The notes: a model not told the origin generated them from the sequence alone. Positions 34,864-43,923 are shown, numbered from the stretch's first letter. The stretch is DNA of 64,000 nt from Gammaproteobacteria bacterium (GCA_026707945.1 JAPOVV010000054.1:1-64000); one strand, 5' to 3'. Made by a program: numbers and translations.

Positions 34864-35252
34864 TGGTCATGACTGAAATACTGCGGCCGCGGTTAGATTT
34901 TGAGAGAAATCCAAAGTGTTATCAATCCACTCAATTAGCTAGAGAGCCTGACCAAGTCATCGCGGGACTGCTCGGTGCCCATTGCTCTGGAATGTCGAAA
35001 CATGTGCCCGCTGTGGATGTGCGGGCTGCTTTGTTAGCAGAACCGACGAAGGATTGCGAGGCAAACGAGGCTATTAGATGGTTATTGGGATCGCTTGATC
35101 TCGTTGAAGTAAAGACGCTGTTTGCCCAAGCTGGGATTCCGCTAGGGCGAATCGCTGATCATGTGCGCTGGCACGATATGCAGCGACCCGATCTAATCCA
35201 TTTCCTTAATCAATTTGCGATACCAGGCGAGATGAGCGTTCATGTGTTATGA
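34863..35252 (+). CDS. Unknown partner of the AbiEii-like gene
   Basis: 129 residues, start ATG at 34863 overlapping the nucleotidyltransferase stop by one base, so the two are translationally coupled. The sequence is mainly helical (NEAIRWLLGSLDLVEVKTLFAQAG) with no recognised motif. By position it may be an antitoxin that replaces AbiEi. A Fic-like gene follows after 52 bp, possibly in the same transcript. Confidence 0.6.
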   Translation: MVMTEILRPRLDFERNPKCYQSTQLAREPDQVIAGLLGAHCSGMSKHVPAVDVRAALLAEPTKDCEANEAIRWLLGSLDLVEVKTLFAQAGIPLGRIADHVRWHDMQRPDLIHFLNQFAIPGEMSVHVL

Positions 35253-35304
35253 GTTGCTCATACTCAATCGAACCGAGTTGCCGTTGTAGATAGGAGCTAG
35301 CGGC

Positions 35305-36015
35305 TTGTCAAATCAATTGACTCAAGATCAGTATGTGCTACTCACCGCTAAACGTGCACTGGCGGATCTCGTCCATAACATGTCGTCGGCCGAAGGCAAT
35401 CCCATCACCATCACGGAAGTCGTAACGCTTCTCGACGGGATAACCGTAGGTGGTCACAAGGTTTCAGATCAAAATCAAGTATTTCGATTGGACAGCGCAT
35501 GGACGGAGCTGTTCAGACTCGTCGAAAGCGATCAATTTGAACTAACAAAGAGAATAGCAATTGGGCTAAACGAGTTGGTCGCCACCGACGAAGCACCGAA
35601 AGTTGGTGCTTTTCGGGATGATCAGGTTGGAATTCAGGGAGTGGAATACATCCCGCCACACCATGCCACACTCGATCGCAAATTCAATGAGATGCTAGAA
35701 GATGTGAACCAACGTCACACAGCGCTTGAGCGTGCTGTGACCTGTTTTACGATCTGCGCACGCAATCAGTTTTTCTTTGATGGGAATAAACGCACGTCCC
35801 AACTGCTCATGAACAGCATCCTACTATCGAACGGGCAGCACGTAATAACTATCCCCGCGAAGGACCGGAACCAGTACTTCTACTTGTTAAAAAAACTGTA
35901 CGACAGCAACGACAGTCGAAGATTAGCCCAATTCCTTAGAGATCGACAGTTAGACAAGATCATGAAGGTCCGGGAACGTGAACAGCACGAGCAGGATCGA
36001 AAAAATAGAGATTAA
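35305..36015 (+). CDS. Fic-fold protein with Gln in place of the catalytic His
   Basis: 236 residues from a TTG at 35305 with AGGAGC upstream. The beta-hairpin flap (GAFRDDQVGIQGVEYIPP) and the Fic core helix pair are clear. The catalytic loop, normally HPFxDGNGR, reads QFFFDGNKR (Gln155 to Arg163). The anion-binding GNKR is retained but the essential His is replaced. AMP transfer by the usual mechanism is therefore unlikely; it may bind nucleotide or use another chemistry, such as phosphotransfer in Doc-like relatives, which still need the His. It could also be an inactive regulator. Confidence 0.75.
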   Translation: MSNQLTQDQYVLLTAKRALADLVHNMSSAEGNPITITEVVTLLDGITVGGHKVSDQNQVFRLDSAWTELFRLVESDQFELTKRIAIGLNELVATDEAPKVGAFRDDQVGIQGVEYIPPHHATLDRKFNEMLEDVNQRHTALERAVTCFTICARNQFFFDGNKRTSQLLMNSILLSNGQHVITIPAKDRNQYFYLLKKLYDSNDSRRLAQFLRDRQLDKIMKVREREQHEQDRKNRD

Positions 36016-36235
36016 GGATTGCAAAGATAAGTTCACCTTGTGACGATCGCTTCAGACCAATCCAACGACCTGATACTGAAAGACCGAACCCACACCGTCC
36101 CTTTAGTTCACGTCCGTACGATCATGAATTGATAAAAAGAGACTTACCTGAGCGCTGGTCAAATTAGTCGATAAGACTGTCTCATTTTGGCGCTACATCT
36201 TCTAATTCGGCTTCAAGTAGGACCGGGAAGGTGAA

Positions 36236-36838
36236 TCACTGCGGTTCGGAACTACAATGTCTAAATTCTCTCGTGATTTTTTCGTTAATTCCCCTATTTG
36301 ATAAGGCAGCGTACTCAAAGCGCTGTAGAGGTTCCTCCAACTTGAACTCATTAATCTATTACTTCCTGTAAATCCAATCCAATTCAGGTCGACGGACCGG
36401 AATGGACTCAACGTCTTCTTTGTCCTGAAACCGATCGACAATAATTTTGAAAATCAACACATCCTCCACCGCAAGCGTCTTATAGACATGATCTTCGTCC
36501 AGAACGACCTGCGGTGCCCTGCTGATCGCGCCGACATCGTACTCAGTCCCGGTCACTAGTAAATCTGAGCTTCCAACGATTCGATGCTCAGCCCGTATTA
36601 ACCAATCCGTAATAACGTTACGGGAAGTCCAATAGCGTTGCCGTAACGCTTCCAACAGAGCGTCGACCTTTCGATCGGTGAGGGACGGGATCACGTCAAG
36701 ATCCATCGTCGTACGAACTCGCTCGCGATAGTGATTTGCGGCTACGGCGCCATCATCAGCTCAATCGATACCGTTTGCGTCGAATACGTCAGCGAGAACG
36801 GATAGTGCCGTTCGGAAACGATCACTTGATGGCTCCAC
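36236..36838 (-). pseudogene. Decayed second copy of the nucleotidyltransferase
   Basis: Homologous to the intact gene at 11243-11839. The GTG start at 36838 and the 17-nt overlap with the partner gene are preserved, but the Trp codon at residue 26 is TGA and two more adjacent stops (TAA TAG) replace residues near 157. An ATG-initiated remnant (36359-36706) keeps the DLDV metal motif and most of the fold, so a truncated product cannot be excluded. Three in-frame stops without frameshift point to loss of selection. Confidence 0.85.
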
Positions 36839-37076
36839 GGTGTCCTCGTTTCTTTACCCATGCTTCACGAAATTCAAGATAGGCTAGATGTGATGCCAGA
36901 TCGCCACTTAGTGGATCTTCTGTGCCGCTACCGCATCTCGGATCGATAGCCATCATGCGATCACGAACCTCCAAATGGTATTTAGGGGGTGCTTCCGGTA
37001 CGTGAGACTCTGCGATAACCTTGCCTAAACGCTCAAAATGCTTGATGGCTTTCTTATTGACAGGCACTAGACACAC
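36822..37076 (-). CDS. Small partner protein, second copy
   Basis: 84 residues, intact, close homologue of the protein at 11823-12065 (shared KHFERLGKVIAESHVP, AIDPRCGSGTEDPLSGDLASH, EAWVKKRGHRGAIK). Its nucleotidyltransferase neighbour is a pseudogene. If this is an antitoxin, it has outlived its toxin, the same pattern as in the VapBC remnants to the right. Confidence 0.65.
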   Translation of the reverse strand: MCLVPVNKKAIKHFERLGKVIAESHVPEAPPKYHLEVRDRMMAIDPRCGSGTEDPLSGDLASHLAYLEFREAWVKKRGHRGAIK

Positions 37077-37145
37077 TCCGCCAATCTGATTTTATGGTAT
37101 ATCGGCAGGTTGGTCCTATCGAAAAACGCCGTAAAGTCGATTGCC

Positions 37146-37700
37146 TTAAACGATCAGCTTTGTGTATCGATCCGATTCGTAGCCGTGCGCATCATTAGCG
37201 TGAAGTCGCGGTGCGGTGTAGTTGGCATCGGTTTGCCAGTCTGCGGGTCCCATTTTTTTTAAAGCCCGGGTCAGTTGCCCGTCTAATCCCATGATCGAGT
37301 CGGCGAGCGCTACGATTCGAGAGTTTGGCGATGCGTAGGGGGACGCCTTGCGTAGCGCAATTGCGGATTGACTGGGATCGTTGGTTTTGAGTGTATGTGC
37401 GATCAAAGCCGCTGCTGTTGATCTACTAACGCCCCCGTGACAGTGAATCAGCAAACCGGTTTCAGCGTCCCACGTGTTGAGAAAATCGATTAGGTCAGCG
37501 ATGTGCTCGTTTTTTGGTACGGTCAGTCCGGGTCTTGCTTCGACAATGTCGTCCACACTGCATCGGTGGTGTCGAGAGGCGTCTATGCCGGGTGGTGTAG
37601 GCGGTTGGAACTCTTCGCCGATGATTGAAACGAGGTCGCGAACATCGAATTGATTGCTTAGATTCGGCATGTTCGAGAGGCTCGTAATGTAGATTGGCAT
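37146..37700 (-). CDS. Protein tyrosine phosphatase-like protein
   Basis: 184 residues with the phosphatase loop LIHCHGGVSRS (Cys87 nucleophile, Arg93), the HCx5R signature, preceded by a DD pair (residues 50-51) that may supply the general acid. The family is of the small dual-specificity-like type common in proteobacteria. It appears single and cytoplasmic. The substrate is unknown. Confidence 0.8.
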   Translation of the reverse strand: MPIYITSLSNMPNLSNQFDVRDLVSIIGEEFQPPTPPGIDASRHHRCSVDDIVEARPGLTVPKNEHIADLIDFLNTWDAETGLLIHCHGGVSRSTAAALIAHTLKTNDPSQSAIALRKASPYASPNSRIVALADSIMGLDGQLTRALKKMGPADWQTDANYTAPRLHANDAHGYESDRYTKLIV

Positions 37701-38031
37701 CTGTCCTTAAGCTCGACTCCACAAAGTAGGAATAAATGAAAGGTGCGACATGGTACAAGGAAGTTGTCAAAAAACGAGATTGAGCGCCGCGCAAATCTCA
37801 TATTTAAGAGAGCAGGTTAGTGCTAGCATCGAATACTAATGAAGGCGTGGCGTAACAACATAATGTCCTGTGCTTCAATAGTGCAAACCGGGTGATTGCG
37901 AAGCTTCGCATGAAGGCTACGGTTGCCAGAATTGAGTTCGAATAGTTGACTTTAGGATATTCCTTAGCAGCACAGACGGATGGAAGACAACCTAAGTTGC
38001 TAGCGTTACTCACGTAAACAAAGAGGGATTT
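37701..38031. other. Divergent gap between phosphatase and methyltransferase genes
   Basis: 331 bp without a gene that I can support. It contains a short perfect palindrome GCGAAGCTTCGC near 37899-37910 and a Shine-Dalgarno GAGGGA just before the methyltransferase ATG. Confidence 0.45.
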
Positions 38032-38820
38032 ATGAAGGCAAATACGAGCCGTCGATCCCGATTCGCGTTTGGACACGACCCAAACGCCTATGACCGTGGA
38101 CGCATGTCATTCTCGCCCTGGATCGTGGATTGGGCATTGGACACTAGTCGCTTTCAACCTGGGCATCGCGTACTGGAGATCGGTGCGGGAACAGGGCAAT
38201 TGACAGTCGAACTACTGGCCGCTGGCGCGAATCTAACTGCTCTAGAACCTAGTGACAATCTTGCAGATTTGCTGCAAAATCGATACACAGGAGGCGATAT
38301 CCAGACTTTTGAGATAGTTCGGGAAACATTTGAGGACTACGTCGTACCGCATCAATTTCCATTGGTAGCGGCCGCAAACTCATTTCACTGGCTTGATCCC
38401 GCTATTAGCTACAGAAAAGCTTCGGAAATCCTTGATACAGACGGTCGTTTGTGCCTTTTTTGGTATTTCCCCATTCTCGCAGACTCAGACGTTCAAGATC
38501 GAGTGAATTCGATTGTTCGAGAGGCTGAATTGGAAGATTTGGTTCGTGAGCCAGTTGGTTACAGTGAATCTCTTAAGGAGGTTCTAGCCGAAGGTCGGAA
38601 TGAAGTAGACGAGAGTGGCTATCTGCGGTGTCGCGACTGGATGTTAAAGCCGCGAAGCATTCTGTACTCTGTGGATGAATATGTTGATCTTGCGACTACG
38701 TATGCGAGTTCAAAAAACGTGTCTGAATTACGAGATATGCTTAAAAGTTCCGTCTTTCACACCGAGACGAGTGTTGAACTCGTGGTGTATGAATATGTAT
38801 GCATCGCGGCGCGAAGCTAG
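38032..38820 (+). CDS. Class I SAM-dependent methyltransferase
   Basis: 262 residues. Motif I is VLEIGAGTGQLTVELLAAGA (residues 47-66), with the motif II acid in LTALEPSD and a motif IV region PLVAAANSFHWLDPAISYRKASEIL. The layout is of the ubiE/small-molecule methyltransferase type (Methyltransf_11). The substrate is not predictable. The ATG at 38032 has GAGGGA 5-10 nt upstream. Confidence 0.85.
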   Translation: MKANTSRRSRFAFGHDPNAYDRGRMSFSPWIVDWALDTSRFQPGHRVLEIGAGTGQLTVELLAAGANLTALEPSDNLADLLQNRYTGGDIQTFEIVRETFEDYVVPHQFPLVAAANSFHWLDPAISYRKASEILDTDGRLCLFWYFPILADSDVQDRVNSIVREAELEDLVREPVGYSESLKEVLAEGRNEVDESGYLRCRDWMLKPRSILYSVDEYVDLATTYASSKNVSELRDMLKSSVFHTETSVELVVYEYVCIAARS

Positions 38821-38968
38821 TACTCGAGGAGAATCAGTGATTGACAATCCTTCCTTCAGAAGCAATCGACTAGGGGCTTCAAACTAAGGACTCCGTAAAG
38901 GGATTGGCTTCTAATCGGTCCAGCCGCTTCGTGGCAAGCTGCAAAAAAATGTGCGGATTTGAGTCGCG

Positions 38969-39991
38969 TTAGCGTATCCAATCGGATGAAACATCGCATG
39001 CCTCTAGCGCAGGCAGCAGGCGAGTTCTGTATTGGTCGAATATTCCTTGTTTCCATGGAACTTGACCGAGGTAGTCCATGATCAACTGTGCTGAACGCAA
39101 TCCTAAAAAGACAGGTACGTGCTGAAGAAGGTCTCGCGGTAGTTCGTGTCGCTGCCGATAACCTGTGACAAACGCTTGGTAGCGTTCATCGAAGCCGGGT
39201 TTTACCCATCCGCCGGCGAGCGGTACTGAAAAATCATGAAGGTAATAACCAAATCCACAATCGTCGAAGTCAATCGGAATTGCGCCGCTATTTCCGAACA
39301 GCACATTGCCGAAGCTCAAGTCACCGTGAACTAACCCGAATACATCGGACGTAGATCCCAACTCCGATTCGACCGATTCGAGTCGTTGCCTGAGTGTCGA
39401 CAGTGCCTCAATGATTGGTCTAGCGTCGTTAAAACCGAGAATTTTGGCCATTCGAACCTGAAAATCTAGTCGAAAGATGCTCTTTGAGTCGTAGGTCGGA
39501 CGGTCAAAGGAAGCGCTAGGCGACCAGATTTGCGCATGCCGATGGAGAGAGGCGATCATTCTCCCGAGTTCCCGAAAATCTCGAGGGTGCTTTTCATCTC
39601 CGATTGTTCGACCAGACACCCAACCGAGTATCGAGATGGGAAGCTCGGTTTCCTCATCTGTAACGGGAGCTATCGCGATTGCTTCACCATCCAAGGTCTT
39701 GTGTACGCGTGGAACCGAGATATCTTGCTCCAAGCTCAAGGAATCCAACCACGCTAACTCCGAGGCGATCTCGCTCGCGGTGCGATTGGCGGCGCGATGT
39801 GCGCGAACGACGTAGCGACCAGCATCAGTAGTGAGTCGAAAGACCGTGTTCACGTAATGTGATACCAGACGCAATTCGCCTGAACGAAAACCAAAATCCT
39901 CAACAGCCCGTGCGACCGCGTCAGCGATTTCCTGCACGCCTGAACTAAATTCGTTTGACTCGATGCCTGAACCAACGACTTCGATGGTCAT
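38969..39991 (-). CDS. Aminoglycoside phosphotransferase-family kinase
   Basis: 340 residues of the APH/choline kinase fold. The N-lobe (VNTVFRLTTDAGRYVVRAHR) supplies the ATP-binding Lys-equivalent region. The catalytic loop is LVHGDLSFGNVLF (His222, Asp224, Asn229), followed by the metal-binding PIDFDDCGFG (Asp241, Asp243). This layout is common to many housekeeping or spectinomycin-like small-molecule kinases, so antibiotic resistance should not be assumed. It is monocistronic, convergent with the methyltransferase. Confidence 0.8.
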   Translation of the reverse strand: MTIEVVGSGIESNEFSSGVQEIADAVARAVEDFGFRSGELRLVSHYVNTVFRLTTDAGRYVVRAHRAANRTASEIASELAWLDSLSLEQDISVPRVHKTLDGEAIAIAPVTDEETELPISILGWVSGRTIGDEKHPRDFRELGRMIASLHRHAQIWSPSASFDRPTYDSKSIFRLDFQVRMAKILGFNDARPIIEALSTLRQRLESVESELGSTSDVFGLVHGDLSFGNVLFGNSGAIPIDFDDCGFGYYLHDFSVPLAGGWVKPGFDERYQAFVTGYRQRHELPRDLLQHVPVFLGLRSAQLIMDYLGQVPWKQGIFDQYRTRLLPALEACDVSSDWIR

Positions 39992-40234
39992 TTGCCACTG
40001 TATGGATGGTGTTGACAGATTGTCTCCCGTGGATCAGCGATTTTCAACTCTTATCACAATATCCAAGAATGACCATTCACTATGAGCACAGTTATCGTGC
40101 GTTTGTCGTTAGTAGATCCTCGTTTCACGTAACACTGAGCGTCATATCCATTACGAATCAACGATAGCTTGTAAAGCACCTACAAGGCGGTTCTTCTGAG
40201 TCCGATTTCTTGGACATTCAGGATATAACAAAGC

Positions 40235-40626
40235 CTACATTTCAAACAGAGGGATATTCATTGTTGTCGCTGCTGCACTCATGCGCAAATCGTAGGTTGC
40301 GACAACTAACTTTTGTCCTTGATCGATCAGAAAGGTGCAAGTCGCCAAATGAATCGCGTCAAGCGTTCGGAGGTTGACCTCAATCGGAATGGAGTCGTTG
40401 ATTTACGATAGCACGTTGGGTGTCATTTCCGCTACAGCGATTCGACCGATCACCGAATGTGCCGCATCACCATATGTATCTGTCAAGCCGCGAGTATGCA
40501 ATCGTGTCCAAACTCATACCCAAAAAGTCGACTAGACGCCAATGTTTCGCGCCAGAGATGCTCGAGCGGAGATCGGTTTTCAACGAAAGTGCACGTAAGC
40601 GCGACAGAAGTATCGAGGCAGATTAC
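40235..40626 (-). pseudogene. Decayed VapC-type PIN toxin
   Basis: Directly behind the antitoxin gene. The N-terminal part reads CLDTSVALTCTFVENRSP...WRETLASSRLFGYEFG in one frame, then a stop. The rest continues in another frame (TYGDAAHSVIGRIAVAEM), meets a TAA after NVLS, and resumes as NLRTLDAIHLATCTFLIDQ and VVATYDLRMSAA to a TAG at 40235. So there is at least one frameshift and one nonsense change. The expected GTG start reads GTA. The PIN fold is evident from LDTS and TLDAIHLAT. Confidence 0.85.
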
Positions 40627-40925
40627 CTATCTTCTCGACATTCGTCTAACTCTTTCATGACGTCGTCAAAATTGCCGATTGGGTTCGGTTTTAGCGGCGG
40701 TGTCGACGATGGCATCAATGGTGGCGTCAAGACGCCTGATCGCACCAAGTCAGCGAGAAATGCATCCGAGAGATCGGACGATCGTTTATCTTGAATCGGC
40801 CCAAGCTCGGCAACAACCCGGTCGCGGTTGGTGATCAATATGGTCTCCCCCGATGCCGCAAATTGGACATAAGCACTCAGATTGTTATTCAGTGTTTTGA
40901 TGCCGACGGATCTCATATTGCTCAA
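40623..40925 (-). CDS. Phd/YefM-type antitoxin
   Basis: 100 residues. The N-terminal domain (RSVGIKTLNNNLSAYVQFAASGETILITNRDRVVAELGPI) is the prevent-host-death DNA-binding fold. The C-terminal tail (FDDVMKELDECRED) is the toxin-binding extension. The reading frame is intact although the PIN toxin following it is broken. It may persist as a repressor or an anti-addiction protein. Confidence 0.85.
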   Translation of the reverse strand: MSNMRSVGIKTLNNNLSAYVQFAASGETILITNRDRVVAELGPIQDKRSSDLSDAFLADLVRSGVLTPPLMPSSTPPLKPNPIGNFDDVMKELDECREDR

Positions 40926-41231
40926 AGTAGCAGCTAGTTGCGACCTATATCAGAAACCGTCCTTAATGCTACTTGGAAGTGTTTGAGACAGCAACGCTGA
41001 TTAGGCACTTACTCACTGCTACTACGTTTAACGCCGTTCTTTGAGCCAGTTCGCTCGCGATGGCATTGACACGGCCGCCTACCTCCGCATTCACAACCAA
41101 TCATCCAATACCTAACGACGCTAGATTTGAACTCCTAATCTAACACCTTCTGCCGTGAATCAACCTTCCGGAAATTACTCAAAGGACGATTCTGCCTGCA
41201 GCAATTCACACCGAGAGACGTAGCGATGCGA
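40926..41231. other. Intergenic stretch with no supported gene
   Basis: 306 bp. On the minus strand a short open piece (VNAEVGGRVNAIASELAQRT) looks protein-like but has no start, stop context or recognised family, so it is only noted as a possible remnant. Confidence 0.4.
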
Positions 41232-42155
41232 CTACGATGTCTGAATTAGTGTTTCTAGGGAGTTGGGTCGGTACTTTTCAAGCAGGGCAAATACGATGGC
41301 TGCCGTTTCGGCATCCGGCTGACCGGACCAGTCGGACGGTCTGAAATGCATTTGGAACGCGCGGATTGCGTACTCCGTGCGCTTATCCAGTTCACCGGTT
41401 TCGGCCACGTCATAGCCGTAGGTGGCTAGCGCCTTTTGCAGCAACTCGAGATTTACACCGCGCTGTTCGAAGCGTTTGAGGTAACGCTGCACCGTATCCT
41501 CATCGTACCAAGCACCAATGCCGTGCTCGTAGAGTAAGCGCCATGGAAATGTCGGCCCCGGATCCAATTTGCGATTAGGAGCGATATCGGAATGCGCGAG
41601 TATGTCGTCTGGTTCGATACTAGGGTGGCGCCGAAGGATGTCCAGGAGGAGTTTGACAACGAGCTCCATCTGTTCGTCGTCGTATTCGAGAAACTCGCAA
41701 TGAGCTTCTGGATTGTCCAACACATTCACTCCATTGTTGGCTGCGCACGTTGATCGGTTCACGATTTCGATTCCGATCGAGCGACTATTTAAGTCGGTAC
41801 TTCCCCGCCAATAGCTCCGTCCTGCATGCCACGCACGCTGGTCTTCTTCGACGAGTCGATACACCTTTAGCTGACGGTGTGGATATGACGGATCGCCATT
41901 TTCAGGAACGAGATAGTGCGAGCTGACGGGACGCTCTGTACGTTCGGTCAATAGACGCAAGGATTCGGCGAAATTCTCGCTGGTGAAATGGATGATGAGG
42001 TACTTGACCCGTCCACTTTTGTTTTCCGACTCGACGTTGACGTAATGGAGAGGTGCGCACGCAACGACCGAGCATAAGGCTAGCACTGACAGGAGCACTA
42101 CGCGGGAGAATTTAAACGATCGTTCTACTTTGCTATATGATCGCTTGGTTGTCAT
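41232..42155 (-). CDS. Lipoprotein N-acetylmuramoyl-L-alanine amidase, AmiD-like
   Basis: 307 residues from the ATG at 42155, which gives a lipoprotein signal with lipobox SVVAC; the frame is open to 42224 but that extension is not leader-like. The Amidase_2 domain shows the zinc ligands in LIIHFTS, the second His in ILAHSDIAPNRKLDPGP, and the substrate region DLNSRSIGIEIVN. A C-terminal peptidoglycan-binding domain follows (LQKALATYGYDVAETGELDKRTEYAIRAFQ). Like AmiD it probably sits in the outer membrane facing the periplasm and cuts the stem peptide from MurNAc during wall recycling. Confidence 0.9.
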   Translation of the reverse strand: MTTKRSYSKVERSFKFSRVVLLSVLALCSVVACAPLHYVNVESENKSGRVKYLIIHFTSENFAESLRLLTERTERPVSSHYLVPENGDPSYPHRQLKVYRLVEEDQRAWHAGRSYWRGSTDLNSRSIGIEIVNRSTCAANNGVNVLDNPEAHCEFLEYDDEQMELVVKLLLDILRRHPSIEPDDILAHSDIAPNRKLDPGPTFPWRLLYEHGIGAWYDEDTVQRYLKRFEQRGVNLELLQKALATYGYDVAETGELDKRTEYAIRAFQMHFRPSDWSGQPDAETAAIVFALLEKYRPNSLETLIQTS

Positions 42156-42282
42156 AGTCTGAGAGGCACTAACGGTGGAGTACAAACGCAATCGAAAGCT
42201 TCGGCGACTAGTAAAAAAGAACACAAGAACGTTAATCGCTGCGATTCATGCAGTCTGGTCTATCCATAAACGGACTTCTACC

Positions 42283-42489
42283 ATGGTCATGCTCTCGCAA
42301 CCGCGTGCCAACATCGAGGCGAATGACCTCAAACCGAGTGAACAGGAACTGAACATACTCAAAGCTTGGAATGAAGTTTGGCTCGGATTCGAACCGTTAG
42401 TACGAGAGATGCAGAAAGCTGGATGGATCGACGCTGCTCGTGTTAAGTCTACCTATGACCAAATCCGTGAAGAAACGGGGATTACCTGA
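42283..42489 (+). CDS. Small hypothetical protein
   Basis: 68 residues from the ATG at 42283; the frame is open back to 42175 but that part overlaps the amidase leader and is basic and unlikely. The chain is helical with a conserved-looking core (ELNILKAWNEVWLGFEPLVREMQKAGWI). No family is recognised and the ribosome binding site is weak. Confidence 0.4.
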   Translation: MVMLSQPRANIEANDLKPSEQELNILKAWNEVWLGFEPLVREMQKAGWIDAARVKSTYDQIREETGIT

Positions 42490-42510
42490 CGAAGAGTTCG
42501 TTTTGACTTT

Positions 42511-42765
42511 TTAAACCCAGCAACTCCTACCGTACTTATCAGTGCCGAATTCCGTCCAACCATGATCCAAGATCGTGGGAGAATCAAACTGTCTTATCGC
42601 TTTCTTATAGTCTTGGTGAATTGTGATACCCGGAAGAACCTCGGTTGAGCTCAAATCGCCGAACTTCACTGATTCCGTACCCCGCGTCTTGTCGAGCATT
42701 TTCGTGCGTTGGCTGTCCATTCCTGTGAAATAATCGATCCGAACGCTGGAATTAACTCGGATTAC
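42511..42765 (-). pseudogene. Truncated VapC toxin with altered active site
   Basis: Follows the VapB gene with the usual overlap. Read from 42765 it gives RVNSSVRIDYFTG..., matching the VapC N-terminus (normally VDSSVWIDYF), then KFGDLSSTEVLPGI. The first catalytic Asp is Asn. The GTG start reads GTA. The frame ends after about 84 codons in unrelated sequence, so the second half of the PIN domain is gone. Only an ATG-started internal piece (42511-42720) could still be made. Confidence 0.8.
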
Positions 42766-42956
42766 TCGTTTGTTCTCATATCATCAAGCTGCCCTTCCCA
42801 ATCCAGTCGAGCGCGATTGCGCCTGAACTCTTCCTGTTTCTTCAAACTCACCAAGGTTTTAAGACCGAGTTCGACCGTTGCTTTTTCGGTTTTCATGCCA
42901 CTCAACTTGATCGCTTCGTCCATCAGTTCACTGTCTATTTCTAGATTTATTCGCAC
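42762..42956 (-). CDS. vapB: VapB-type antitoxin
   Basis: 64 residues of the type II VapB family: ribbon-helix-helix start RINLEIDSELMDEAIKLSGMKTEKATVELGLKTLV, followed by the toxin-binding tail LDWEGQLDDMRTNE. It is intact. Its VapC partner immediately downstream is truncated and active-site-mutated. Confidence 0.9.
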   Translation of the reverse strand: MRINLEIDSELMDEAIKLSGMKTEKATVELGLKTLVSLKKQEEFRRNRARLDWEGQLDDMRTNE

Positions 42957-43086
42957 ATCTACCTTCGGTGTTGTTCCGGATTGTGTATTTATCAGAAATC
43001 TTATGCTCGTGAGTCACGAATGCCTTATGACAGTTAGGCTACGTGAACTTCGAACTATTTCGGTTGCCGAGGCAACGCACATTCGA

Positions 43087-43560
43087 CTAGAAAGATCGGT
43101 TGACCTGTACTGAAAAGAGCGTGTTCTCGTATGAGGGGTTGTCGTGCGCCATTGTTAAGACGTTAGGCAACGATGTTTGAGTTACACTGTCGATTGACCA
43201 GTCGCTCGCTTCATATTTTTTTATGTAGATTCTTGCTTCGATTGTCATTCCGAATGTTTCTTCAAATCTCACACTTAGCTCAATGGATTCGTGACGCGAA
43301 ATCTGGTCTGGGAAGAAGCTCGTTGAACTATCGAAATGAGACTCCATATTCGCTTGACCGTCGGATAGTGTGTAGTCAACAAGCATGTTTTCAACGAATT
43401 GATTGATAGGCTCGATCAAGCGTCTCGGCCTCGCCGAGTTGACGACATTCGTAGGCGAATACGTCCACGGCATCGATAGACAAGCTCTTAGTAGCCGTTG
43501 ATCTTGGCAAATCGCCGATGCGATCCGACATGACCATCAGCGACCATTCGCTTATATATG
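43087..43560 (-). pseudogene. Partial duplicate of the MtrB-family porin 3' end
   Basis: About 470 bp homologous to the last 155 codons of the porin gene at 44532-46619. The translated tail (PINQFVENMLVDYTLSDG, SRHESIELSVRFEETFG, YEASDWSIDSVTQTSL) is close to the full-length protein. Upstream of the ATG at 43473 the homology continues out of frame to about 43560 and then ends abruptly. No signal peptide or N-terminus exists. It is a relic of duplication or of recombination that inserted the MNT/HEPN segment between copies. Confidence 0.8.
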
Positions 43561-43600
43561 GACCATTCGTTCAATTGCGTAGTAGCCTATACTCATTTTC

Positions 43601-43923
43601 ATGGAAAACAATCCCAAGCATAAGACTAACATTTTGAGAAGAGACGAAGTGTGCAAGAAACTCCTAGAAATGCGATCGGAGTTTGAAGCACGAGGTGTCG
43701 ATTTTTTGGTCTATTCGGTTCGGTGGCGCGAGATGAAGCGACTGAACACAGTGATGTTGATTTGGCTATTACTACGGAGCCAGGCGTCGGATTGTTTGCT
43801 CTTTCGGATATTCGGTTGTACGCGAAGGAACAATTAGGTGCGGATGTGGAACTGGCTTTTCTTAAGAATTTCCACCCCACTAGATTGGAATCCGCTTCCG
43901 AAGATTTGATCTCCATCTTTTGA
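43601..43923 (+). pseudogene. MNT-type nucleotidyltransferase with frameshift
   Basis: The N-terminus (43601 frame, ending EARGVDF) and the active-site part (GLFGSVARDEATEHSDVDLAITTEPG) lie in different frames that meet at a T6 run at 43702-43707. One extra T would restore a 108-residue MntA-like protein with GSV...DVD. This is a single-base deletion in a homopolymer, so a sequencing error or phase variation is possible as well as true decay. It overlaps the HEPN gene start by 1 nt, the normal MNT-HEPN order. Confidence 0.8.

Noticed and set aside
38969-39991. Antibiotic resistance gene
   Set aside because: The kinase motifs are general to the APH/choline kinase fold; nothing ties it to aminoglycosides.
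40926-41231. Possible tRNA fragment suggested by a TTCAAAT-like segment on the minus strand
   Set aside because: No cloverleaf can be formed around it and no acceptor or anticodon arm was found.
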